Positions 36,093-43,395 of a stretch of 64,000 nt of DNA are shown here, piece after piece (the first letter of the stretch is position 1; the number at the start of each line of letters is the position of its first letter). The position numbers and the translations under genes were made by a program. Under the pieces are notes generated by a model, which worked only from the letters and a program-made list of their open reading frames with translations, was not told the origin of the DNA and made no database searches. Source of the stretch: Sva-07 sp963715285. GTDB lineage: Bacteria > Actinomycetota > Acidimicrobiia > Acidimicrobiales > Ilumatobacteraceae. Location: NCBI GenBank assembly GCA_963715285.1, contig CAVQRU010000010.1, positions 62,001-126,000 on the forward strand. The letters are read 5' to 3'.

Positions 36093-36781
36093 CAGGCGCC
36101 CCCTTCAGTCGTGGTGTTGTCGGACATCATATTCGCCATGCCGATGCTGTCGAGGCCGGTGATGCCACCGGCCTCGACCATCAGCGCTTCGAGCCGGGCC
36201 TGGTGGACCGCGGCGCGCTCGACGTGCTTCGGTGTGGTGATCAACGACTGCAGCAGCATCTCACCGTCGCGCCAGTCGTCGAACTCGTCCTGGAGGATGA
36301 AGTTGATCGACCGGATCGTCGGTGCGTCGGTGATCTCGCTCGTGTTGTTGCGGTGGTAGGTGTAGGCCGCGATGAACCGCGGGATCAGCACCCGGTAGAC
36401 GCCGACCAGCTTCTCGATCGTCAGCTCGGGCGCTTCCGGTTCGGTCATCGCCTCGATGAACCGTTCCATCGCGTCGTTGGCCGGCACCGTCAGGCGTTCG
36501 GGCTTCATCTCGCGCAGCTCGGGAAGGCGTTTGTTCCACAGGTCGGCGTGCCAGGCGTGGTGATAGCAGTGGGTGCCGAGGCGCATCTTCACGTCGAGTT
36601 CGGGCACGGTGGCGACCCATCCGCCGAGGGCCTCGAACAGCTTCATCTCGGTCCACTTGTAGTTGCCGACCCGTCGGGCGGTCTCCTCGACGCTGAAGGA
36701 GCCGGGGATGTCGCGCCGGTCCCACGGGGCGAACGGTGCCCGCGCGGTCGATTCGTGTGCGTCTGTCGCCGTGGTCCCCAT
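36092..36781 (-). CDS. Second ferritin-like protein, first gene of the operon
   Basis: 229 residues with a helical fold: KWTEMKLFEALGGWV, a His-rich THCYHHAWHADLW, and a late EFDDWRDGEML. Acidic and His residues suit a ferritin-like metal site, but the canonical two ExxH motifs are not both present, so it may be a partner or inactive homologue of the next protein. The ATG is preceded by TAGCTT at 7 nt, implying a leaderless transcript that starts the three-gene operon. Confidence 0.7.
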   Translation of the reverse strand: MGTTATDAHESTARAPFAPWDRRDIPGSFSVEETARRVGNYKWTEMKLFEALGGWVATVPELDVKMRLGTHCYHHAWHADLWNKRLPELREMKPERLTVPANDAMERFIEAMTEPEAPELTIEKLVGVYRVLIPRFIAAYTYHRNNTSEITDAPTIRSINFILQDEFDDWRDGEMLLQSLITTPKHVERAAVHQARLEALMVEAGGITGLDSIGMANMMSDNTTTEGGA

Positions 36782-36788
36782 CGAGAGG

Positions 36789-36794
36789 AAGCTA
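36789..36794 (-). promoter_or_regulatory. -10 element of the ferritin-like operon (leaderless)
   Basis: TAGCTT 7 nt before ATG 36781. Confidence 0.4.
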
Positions 36795-36827
36795 CCGAAC
36801 GCCGGCCACCCGGGCCGACCCGGACGA

Positions 36828-36869
36828 GCGATGAGCCGAACCCGCCGATCTGGTGCTGTCGCTCATCGC
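36828..36869. repeat. 42-nt palindromic element, copy 6
   Basis: GCGATGAGC...GCTCATCGC arms intact; the inner CCCC/GGGG pair is degenerate. Confidence 0.7.
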
Positions 36870-36897
36870 TGTCGTCCGACGCTGCCGCTCGTGCGCC

Positions 36898-36941
36898 GCC
36901 GATGAGGGAAACCCCCGCATGTGGTGGGTTCGCTCATCGGC
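36898..36941. repeat. Palindromic element, copy 7 (44 nt)
   Basis: GCCGATGAG...CGCTCATCGGC outer arms, inner CCCCC...GGTGGG. Next to a G-rich tract. Confidence 0.7.
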
Positions 36942-36950
36942 AGGCTGAGG

Positions 36951-37028
36951 GCAGGGCAGGGCAGGGTAGGGCAGGGTGGGATGGGGCGGGGTCGGTGTCA
37001 GGGGATGGGTCGGGGTCAGGGGATGGGG
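36951..37028 (+). repeat. G-rich tract with direct repeats at the end of the ABC1 gene
   Basis: Runs of three or four G every 3-5 nt over about 78 bp on the plus strand, with quadruplex-forming spacing. TCAGGGGATGGG occurs at 36998 and again at 37016, 18 nt apart; the second copy is the coding end of the kinase gene, so the first looks like a duplication of it. Confidence 0.6.
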
Positions 37029-38464
37029 CGGCCGGCGGCCCAGGCGGCTTCGGCGGCACCGAGGTCGGTGGCGGGCTCGCCGCCGGCGATGTACTCGAGG
37101 AGCATGTGCCGCCACGGACCGGTCGCCTCGAGCTTGCCGAGGATCGCGCTCACGCCCCACACCACCCGGTCGAGGATCACGAAGCTCGGCGGCATGTTGA
37201 GCTGCTCGATCACCGGAGCGTGCGGGCCCTGCACGTCGAAGATCTTGGCGATCGTGTCGCGCATCCAGTCGCGGGTGAACGTGAACTCGTCGGTGAGATA
37301 CGGGATGTACGGGCTCGACACGTAGTCGTACACGAGGCCCGGATCGAGGCCGTGCGACGCCGGGAGGAAGCCGGACTCCACCATGGCGGCGACGAGTCGG
37401 TCCGGATCGCGGTCGACGATGATCGCGTCGACGGTCGGGCGCAGCGACTCCCACTCGCCCGGCGACCACCGCTTCACCAGCCCGTAGTCGAGGAACGTGA
37501 CGCTGCCGTCGTGGTGGAACTTGTAGTTGCCCGGATGCGGGTCGCCGTTGAAGATGCCGTGGCGCATGATCGCGCCCTGCGCGAATCGCCAGATCACCTC
37601 GGCGGCGCGCTGCTTGGTCTCGTACGACTCCGTCGTGCGGAACTGGTCGAACGTCATCCCGTCGATCCACTCGGTGGTGAGCACCCGGCCGCTGCTCAAC
37701 TCCGGCACCAGCTTCGGGATGCGAACCCACGGGTGGCCCTGGAACCGCGACTCGAACTCGGCGAGGTTGCCCGCCTCGATCGAGTAGTCGAGTTCCTCGC
37801 GCATCCGTTCGCGCAGTTCGTCGACGAGGCCCTTCGCGTCGAGGCCCTTGAGCATCATCGACGAGAACATCGCGTACATCACCTCGGCGGCGTCGAGGTC
37901 GCTCTCGATCGCCTCGTGAACCCCCGGGTACTGCACCTTGACGGCGACATCGCGACCGTCGTGGGTGATCGCCCGGTGCACCTGACCGATCGATGCCGCA
38001 GCGACCGGCATGTCGGACCAGTCGAGGAACACCTTCTCCGGCGGCTTCCCGAAGTCGCCCTTCACCACGTTGGCGGCGAGCGTCGGTGCCATCGGCGCCG
38101 CGTCGGCCTGGAGGGTGGCGAGTGCCTCCTGCGCCTCGTCGGGCAGCGCCTCGAAGATGAAGCTGATCAGCTGGCCCGCCTTCATCAAGACGCCCTTCAT
38201 CTCGCCGAGTTCCTTGGCGACGTCCTCGGCGGTGCGGATCGCGAACTGCTCGTCGAGTTGTGCCCTGCGCTCCTCGGCCGAGCCGATCCCGCGCACTCGC
38301 GAGACGGCGAAGCGCGCCGAGTTCCGTGCCGACAGCTTCCACACTCGCGCCGATCGGTTGAACCGGCTGGTGAGCGGCGACTCCTTCGCCTTCTGCGCGG
38401 CCGCGGCGAGCCCGGCCGCCAGGGCGACGACCGAGGCGAGGCCGGCGACAGCCTTGCCGCGCAT
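37016..38464 (-). CDS. ABC1/AarF/UbiB-family atypical kinase
   Basis: 482 residues. An Ala/Gly-rich hydrophobic start (~5-25), the KAGQLISF (KxGQ) motif near 110, PVAAASIGQVHRA (AxAS), VAVKVQYPGV with the catalytic Lys, EELDYSIEAGNLAEF, GDPHPGNYKFH catalytic loop and FLDYGLVKRW metal-binding Asp. This is a full ABC1 set. Bacterial members support quinone or lipid metabolism through ATPase activity. Its ATG overlaps the stop of the 74-residue gene upstream (TGATG). Confidence 0.9.
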   Translation of the reverse strand: MRGKAVAGLASVVALAAGLAAAAQKAKESPLTSRFNRSARVWKLSARNSARFAVSRVRGIGSAEERRAQLDEQFAIRTAEDVAKELGEMKGVLMKAGQLISFIFEALPDEAQEALATLQADAAPMAPTLAANVVKGDFGKPPEKVFLDWSDMPVAAASIGQVHRAITHDGRDVAVKVQYPGVHEAIESDLDAAEVMYAMFSSMMLKGLDAKGLVDELRERMREELDYSIEAGNLAEFESRFQGHPWVRIPKLVPELSSGRVLTTEWIDGMTFDQFRTTESYETKQRAAEVIWRFAQGAIMRHGIFNGDPHPGNYKFHHDGSVTFLDYGLVKRWSPGEWESLRPTVDAIIVDRDPDRLVAAMVESGFLPASHGLDPGLVYDYVSSPYIPYLTDEFTFTRDWMRDTIAKIFDVQGPHAPVIEQLNMPPSFVILDRVVWGVSAILGKLEATGPWRHMLLEYIAGGEPATDLGAAEAAWAAGRPIP

Positions 38465-38688
38465 CAGGCCCGCCGTGCCATCGGGTTGCGCACCAGGACC
38501 TGCTCGGGGATCGCCTCGCCCGTGACCTCGTCGGTCCAATAGGTCCCGTCGGCGAGTCGGTTCAGTGACGTCTCGACGTCGCGCAGGTCGCGCTCGATCG
38601 CGTCGAGGTCGACCTCGACGCTCGACGACGGACGAGATGCGTCTGACGCATCGTGAACATCGGGCGGTTCGGGCTGCGAGTCGATCAC
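38464..38688 (-). CDS. Small TraR/DksA-like protein without zinc cysteines
   Basis: 74 residues. The coiled segment VDLDAIERDLRDVETSLNRLADGTYW is the pattern before the zinc finger in DksA/TraR proteins (DLxxVExALxRLxxGTY). Here the CxxC pairs are absent and the chain continues TDEVTGEAIPEQVLVRNPMA. It may be a metal-free relative or act only with the ABC1 kinase it is co-translated with. GTG start supported by TAGCGT 7 nt upstream. Confidence 0.7.
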   Translation of the reverse strand: MIDSQPEPPDVHDASDASRPSSSVEVDLDAIERDLRDVETSLNRLADGTYWTDEVTGEAIPEQVLVRNPMARRA

Positions 38689-38695
38689 GCTGCGA

Positions 38696-38701
38696 ACGCT
38701 A
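38696..38701 (-). promoter_or_regulatory. -10 element (leaderless) for TraR-like/ABC1 operon
   Basis: TAGCGT 7 nt before the GTG at 38688. Confidence 0.4.
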
Positions 38702-38791
38702 GTCGGCCGGAGCCGGGCCTCCGGTGGCCGCATCCGGCGAACGCTCGGCGAACGCCGTCCGGCCTGTTCGCGTCCCGGTCGGTCGTCGCAA

Positions 38792-38797
38792 TAGGGT
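38792..38797 (+). promoter_or_regulatory. -10 element of sugar ABC operon (leaderless)
   Basis: TAGGGT 6 nt before the GTG at 38804. Confidence 0.4.
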
Positions 38798-38803
38798 CGG
38801 ATC

Positions 38804-39727
38804 GTGGAACGCAGTGACCGCACGAAGCGATCGCGGTGGAGGGACTTTCCGCTCGCACTGGTCATGTTGGCACCGTCGGCCGTGATCCTCGGTGTGTTCG
38901 TGCTGTACCCGCTCGGGCGGGCGGTGTGGCTCGGCCAGCAGCGCTGCGACAACTTCGGTGGCAACTGCACGTCGCAGGGTTTCGGGCAGTACGTCGACAT
39001 CTTCCGCTCCACCGAATTCCAGAACGCCCTCGTGGTGACCGTGAAGTTCGCGCTGATCACCGTGCCGCTCGGAGTGATCCTCGGCGTCGGCTTGGCCGTG
39101 CTCGCCGACAAGTACCTCCGCGGCATCGGCGCGTTCAGGGCGGTGTTCTCCTCGACCGTGGCCACCTCGGTCGCCGTCGCCAGCCTGATGTGGCTGTTCC
39201 TCCTGCAACCGTCGGTCGGCGCACTCGCGAACGTCTCGTGGTTCAACTCGCTGTTCCCGTCGGTGAAGGATCCGGGGTGGTTGCAGGACCCCGGCACGGC
39301 GCTCACCGCCGTGGCGTTGTCGAGCGTGTGGGCCGGGCTCGGCTTCACGTTCATCCTCGTCACCGCCGGCCTGCAGGGCATCCCGCGCGACTTCTACGAA
39401 GCGGCCGCCGTCGACGGCGCGGGCGGGATCCGTCGGTTCTGGTCGATCACCGTGCCCATGCTCGGGCCCACGTTGCTGTTCGTGCTGATCGTGCTCACCA
39501 CGCGGGCGTTCCAGATGTACGGCGAGGTGGACCTGCTCACCGACGGTGGGCCGCAGCCGCAGGACTCGACCACCACGATCACCTACTTCGTCTACGGGCA
39601 GAACTCGCCGATCCGCAACGACGCCGGACTGCAGGCGGGCGCCGCGGTGCTGCTGTTCCTCGTGTTGCTCGTGTTGTCGGCGATCCAGCTGCGCGGCATC
39701 GGACGGCGGGTGCACTATGGCGACTGA
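38804..39727 (+). CDS. Carbohydrate ABC transporter permease (MalF/UgpA type)
   Basis: 307 residues, six TM helices. The cytoplasmic EAA loop reads YEAAAVDGAGGIRRFWSITVPMLGPTL, the contact site for the ATPase. A GTG start right after a TAGGGT -10 suggests a leaderless message. It pairs with the second permease (39717) and the binding protein (40652). The next start lies 11 nt inside this gene. Confidence 0.9.
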   Translation: MERSDRTKRSRWRDFPLALVMLAPSAVILGVFVLYPLGRAVWLGQQRCDNFGGNCTSQGFGQYVDIFRSTEFQNALVVTVKFALITVPLGVILGVGLAVLADKYLRGIGAFRAVFSSTVATSVAVASLMWLFLLQPSVGALANVSWFNSLFPSVKDPGWLQDPGTALTAVALSSVWAGLGFTFILVTAGLQGIPRDFYEAAAVDGAGGIRRFWSITVPMLGPTLLFVLIVLTTRAFQMYGEVDLLTDGGPQPQDSTTTITYFVYGQNSPIRNDAGLQAGAAVLLFLVLLVLSAIQLRGIGRRVHYGD

Positions 39728-40646
39728 CCTGCCCGCCGGGGTGCAGGGAGCGGTCGACACCGCGCTCGCCACCCTCGACGAACTCCCCGAGTCGACCGAC
39801 CGGGGACGCCGACGCGGTCAGGACTTCGACGCGCCGGTCGGCTGGCGGCGCGTCGCCCGGTACCTGCTGTTGGCGCTCGTCTCGTTCATCGTCCTGTTCC
39901 CGATCTACACGACGGTGATCGCCGCCTTCAAGCCCGGTGATGCGTTCTTCGACCACCCGTTGCTGCCCGGGCCGTTCACGTTCGACGTCATCGTCGACGC
40001 ATGGACGGCCGGCAACCTCGGGCGCTATCTGTTCAACTCGCTCGTGGTCGCCACGATCGTCACGGTCTTCCAAGTGGTGTCGGCCGTGCTCGCCGCATAC
40101 GCGTTCGCGTTCCTCCGCTTCCCGGGCCGCAACGTGTTCTTCGTGTTGTTCATCGCGACGCTGCTCGTCCCGTTGGAGGCGACGCTCGTCGTCAACTTCG
40201 ACACCGTCGACGGGCTCGGGTGGTCCAACTCCTACATCGGCCTCGCTGCGCCGTTCCTCGCCACCGCGTTCGGCGTGTTCCTGATGCGCCAGGTGTTCAT
40301 GACCCTGCCACGCGATCTGCGCGACGCAGCGGCGATCGACGGGGTGGGTCACTTCGGGTTCCTGTGGTACGTCGCGGTCCCGCTCGTGCGGCCGACGCTC
40401 GGTGCACTCGCGCTGTTCGGATTCCTCGGTGCGTGGAACCAGTACCTGTGGCCGAACCTGATCATCAACGAGACCGACATGAACACGGTGCAATCGGGCC
40501 TGCGAGTGCTCTCCAAGTCCAATCTCGATCAACCCAACCTCGTGATGGCCGGCACGCTCGTCGCCGCGATCCCCGTCGTCATCGTCCTGCTCGTCTTCCA
40601 ACGTCAACTCGTGCGCGGGCTCACCGCCGGCGCCGTGAAAGGCTGA
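39717..40646 (+). CDS. Carbohydrate ABC transporter permease (MalG/UgpE type)
   Basis: 309 residues: a ~40-residue cytoplasmic start, six TM helices, and the EAA loop DAAAIDGVGHFGFLWYVAVPLVRP. The terminal VRGLTAGAVKG is the usual MalG-class ending. It forms a heterodimeric channel with the upstream permease, whose gene it overlaps by 11 nt. Confidence 0.9.
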   Translation: MATDLPAGVQGAVDTALATLDELPESTDRGRRRGQDFDAPVGWRRVARYLLLALVSFIVLFPIYTTVIAAFKPGDAFFDHPLLPGPFTFDVIVDAWTAGNLGRYLFNSLVVATIVTVFQVVSAVLAAYAFAFLRFPGRNVFFVLFIATLLVPLEATLVVNFDTVDGLGWSNSYIGLAAPFLATAFGVFLMRQVFMTLPRDLRDAAAIDGVGHFGFLWYVAVPLVRPTLGALALFGFLGAWNQYLWPNLIINETDMNTVQSGLRVLSKSNLDQPNLVMAGTLVAAIPVVIVLLVFQRQLVRGLTAGAVKG

Positions 40647-40651
40647 TCCCC

Positions 40652-42178
40652 ATGTTCCCGTCCCGTCGTTTCCTCCCACTGATCGTGGTCGCCGGTGTCG
40701 GTGTCGCGGCATGCTCGTCGGGCGAGTCCGCGCTGAAGTCCGGTGTCGACGACGCCACGACCGGTGCACCGGTCGAGGCCACCACGCCCGACGGCACCAC
40801 CTCGGGCACGGATGCCGGGACGGACACCACGGCGATGCCCACCACCACGGTGGCGCCTCTGGCCGACCTCGCACCCTGCCCGACCGAGGCGCTCGACGAC
40901 GCCGCCGGTCCGGTCGACATCGTGTTCTGGCACGCGATGGCGAACGACCTCGAGCCCCCGTTGGTCGCGCTCACCGAGGAGTACAACGCGAGCCAGGACA
41001 AGGTGCGCGTCGAGCTGCAGAACCAGACGGGCTACGAATCGCTCCTCGACAAGTACATCAACGCCAGCCAGGGCAGCCGCCCGACGCTGGCGCAGTTCCC
41101 CGAGTACACGTTGCGTTCGATCTCCGACTCCGGCACCACCGTGCCGGCCGAGGCGTGTCTCGAATCGAGCAGTTTCGACACCTCGACCTTCGTGCCACGC
41201 ACGCTCACCGCCTACGAGTACGAGGGCATCCAGCGCGGGATGCCGTTCAACGTGTCGAACCCGGTCCTCTACTACAACCGCAAGATGTTCGAGGCGGCCG
41301 GCCTCGACCCCGATGCCCCGCCCGTGAGCCTCGAGGGGCTTCGTGCCGCCGCAGAGCAGATCGTGGCGTCGGGTGTCGCGCCCGTTGCGCTCGTGCTCGA
41401 CTCGGGCCCGGACTCTGGTGGCGGCTGGTTCCTCGAGCAGTGGTTCGGCCGAGCGGGTGAGCCGTTCGCCGACAACGGCAACGGGCGGATCGCCCCGGCG
41501 ACCGAGGTGCTCTTCGACAACGAGTTGGGCGTGGAGTTGACCACGTTCTTGCAGACGATGATCGACGACGGGCTGGCGATGACAGTCGGTGACAACCCCG
41601 GCGGTCAGGACGCCTTCTTCAAGTTGGCCGACCAGACGACGCCGGGCGCGATGACGATGGCAACCTCCGCGGCGCTCGGCAGTGTGATCACCGCGCTCGG
41701 CGGTGGTCTGGTGCCCGACCTCGGGCCGCAGGACATCGGTGTCGGTCCGATGCCGGGACCGGGCGAGACGCCGCAGGTGCAGGTCGGCGGCGCATCGTTG
41801 TGGATCATGGCCGACAAGTCACCGGAGGAGACGGCCGCCGCGTGGGACTACATCACGTTCCTGATGCGACCGGAGTCGCAGTCGCAGTGGGCGGCGTCGA
41901 CCGGCTACGTGCCGGTGCGCACCGATGCGCTCGACCTCGAACCGATCAAGACGACCTATGCGACCGACCCGCGCTTCGCCGTGCCCTACGAGCAGTTGCT
42001 GTCGGGCGTCAACGACGACACGGCCAACGCTCCGGTGCTCGGCCCGCAGCGCGAGATCCGGGCCGAGACGTCGCGGGCGATGGCGGCGATCTTCGGCGGT
42101 GCCGACCCCCAGACGGCGCTCACCGAGGCCGCTGACGCCAGCAACCTGCTGATCACCAGCTACAACGACCGCAACTGA
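40652..42178 (+). CDS. Extracellular solute-binding lipoprotein (family 1)
   Basis: 508 residues. Lipobox VAAC with C21, a Thr-rich linker to ~85, then a family 1 binding domain: IVFWHAMANDLEPPLVALTEEYN, GMPFNVSNPVLYYNRKMFEAAGLDP and ASLWIMADKSPEETAAAWDYITFLM. The wording is close to UgpB-like glycerol-3-phosphate or oligosaccharide binders. It delivers ligand to the two permeases encoded upstream. No ATPase gene follows, so a shared MsmK/UgpC-type ATPase elsewhere must energise transport. Confidence 0.88.
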   Translation: MFPSRRFLPLIVVAGVGVAACSSGESALKSGVDDATTGAPVEATTPDGTTSGTDAGTDTTAMPTTTVAPLADLAPCPTEALDDAAGPVDIVFWHAMANDLEPPLVALTEEYNASQDKVRVELQNQTGYESLLDKYINASQGSRPTLAQFPEYTLRSISDSGTTVPAEACLESSSFDTSTFVPRTLTAYEYEGIQRGMPFNVSNPVLYYNRKMFEAAGLDPDAPPVSLEGLRAAAEQIVASGVAPVALVLDSGPDSGGGWFLEQWFGRAGEPFADNGNGRIAPATEVLFDNELGVELTTFLQTMIDDGLAMTVGDNPGGQDAFFKLADQTTPGAMTMATSAALGSVITALGGGLVPDLGPQDIGVGPMPGPGETPQVQVGGASLWIMADKSPEETAAAWDYITFLMRPESQSQWAASTGYVPVRTDALDLEPIKTTYATDPRFAVPYEQLLSGVNDDTANAPVLGPQREIRAETSRAMAAIFGGADPQTALTEAADASNLLITSYNDRN

Positions 42179-42344
42179 CGGTGGCCGGCGAGCCGCCCCG
42201 CAAGGTTCCTCGAGCGGCCGGTTCGTTCCGTCACCGCGACTGCCGGGTGCCCGGCCATCGACGCAGCCCTGGGCGGAGGTCCGTGCAGAATGCCCCGCGG
42301 TGGTGGGACCGCACCGGCGATCCCACCAGCGTGTCCTGCGGGTC

Positions 42345-42620
42345 TCAGCAGTCCGCCTCGAGGAAGGCGGCCATGTCGCTCTGGTGGACGAAGCCGAAGT
42401 CGCGAGCGGTGTTCCCGATGCCACGACGGGGTGACTCCTGGGTCGAGGCGTGGTCCCCCATGCTGTCGATACCCGGGAACTGACCCCGGGCCATCTGGGA
42501 GGCACCTTTGCCGAAGCAATTTGCCGGCGCCTCGGACTTCTTGGCCATCGCTGCCCCCGGTACTGAGATCGCGACGGCTGCCACAAGGGCGGCGCCCGCG
42601 AAGAATCGTGATCCACGCAT
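42345..42620 (-). CDS. Small secreted protein
   Basis: 91 residues with a Sec signal peptide (MRGSRFFAGAALVAAVAISV..., AMA cleavage near residue 26) and a short mature part rich in Gly/Ser with two Cys (NCFGKGAS, FLEADC) that may pair. AGGAAAGGAG precedes the ATG. Function unknown. A perfect 13-bp hairpin lies upstream of the gene. Confidence 0.6.
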   Translation of the reverse strand: MRGSRFFAGAALVAAVAISVPGAAMAKKSEAPANCFGKGASQMARGQFPGIDSMGDHASTQESPRRGIGNTARDFGFVHQSDMAAFLEADC

Positions 42621-42682
42621 TGCGTCGATCTCCTTTCCTGTTGCCTCGGTCGGCGGTGGTGTCGATCGAGAACACCCTGCAA

Positions 42683-42725
42683 TCAACACGGTGCAGTATG
42701 CAGTATGCAGAATGCACCGTGTTGA
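42683..42725. repeat. Hairpin with internal GTATGCA repeats
   Basis: Perfect arms TCAACACGGTGCA (42683-42695) and TGCACCGTGTTGA (42713-42725) enclose a 17-nt loop made of tandem GTATGCA-like units. It lies between the divergent small secreted protein and cyclophilin genes. Confidence 0.75.
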
Positions 42726-42764
42726 GTCAAGGGTGTCGTAGGGAGCGCCGTGGAGGTGCAACCG

Positions 42765-42797
42765 AATGAGACGTGGGGTCTGACCCCGCGTCTCATT
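42765..42797. repeat. GGGGTCTGACCCC-type palindrome, copy 2
   Basis: Arms AATGAGACGTGGGGT / ACCCCGCGTCTCATT (one G-T pair) with a CTG loop. It sits just upstream of the cyclophilin promoter, unlike copies 1 and 3 which follow stop codons. Confidence 0.8.
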
Positions 42798-42804
42798 GGG
42801 CCGG

Positions 42805-42810
42805 TAGGGT
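42805..42810 (+). promoter_or_regulatory. -10 element for cyclophilin (leaderless)
   Basis: TAGGGT 7 nt before ATG 42818. Confidence 0.45.
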
Positions 42811-42817
42811 CGCTGGC

Positions 42818-43378
42818 ATGGCTACAGCATTTCCCCCCTTCGACGGTTCCGCGCCCAAGACCCAGGACTTCAAGGAAGCTCCGGAGATGGGGATCGACCC
42901 GGCGAAGCGCTACACCGCCACGTTGTCGACGTCACTGGGCGACCTGGTGATCGCGCTCGACGCGGTCAAGGCGCCGAAGACGGTGAACAACTTCGTGTTC
43001 CTCGCGTTGCACCACTACTACGACGGCGTGATCTTCCATCGCATCATCAACGGCTTCATGTGCCAGGGCGGCGACCCCACCGGCACCGGCCGCGGCGGCC
43101 CCGGCTACCGCTTCGAGGACGAGCTCCCCAAGCCGCGCGAATACCAGATCGGCTCGGTGGCGATGGCCAATGCCGGCCCGAACACCAACGGCAGCCAGTT
43201 CTTCATCGTGTCGGGCCCGTCGGGCGTCGGTCTGCCGCCGCAGTACAGCCTGTTCGGCCAGGTCGTGAAGGGCCTGGAGATCGTCGACGAGATGCAGCGC
43301 GTGCCGACCGGCGGTGGCGACAAGCCCAAGACCGACGTGGTGATCAACTCGGTCACGATCACGGTCTCCGACGACTGA
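42818..43378 (+). CDS. Peptidyl-prolyl cis-trans isomerase, cyclophilin type
   Basis: 186 residues. The cyclophilin core has YYDGVIFHRIINGFMCQGGDPTGTG with the catalytic Arg in FHRI, SVAMANAGPNTNGSQFFI with the QFF substrate pocket, and YSLFGQVVKGLEIVD. It catalyses proline isomerisation during folding. There is no signal peptide, so it is cytosolic. The ATG directly follows a TAGGGT -10; the longer frame from 42773 would start inside the palindrome and is rejected. Confidence 0.92.
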   Translation: MATAFPPFDGSAPKTQDFKEAPEMGIDPAKRYTATLSTSLGDLVIALDAVKAPKTVNNFVFLALHHYYDGVIFHRIINGFMCQGGDPTGTGRGGPGYRFEDELPKPREYQIGSVAMANAGPNTNGSQFFIVSGPSGVGLPPQYSLFGQVVKGLEIVDEMQRVPTGGGDKPKTDVVINSVTITVSDD

Positions 43379-43395
43379 CCCGCCGGGGCGCCGCG

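Noticed and set aside
42181..42483. Plus-strand frame of 100 codons
   Set aside because: Antisense to the small secreted protein, which has a signal peptide and a good ribosome-binding site.
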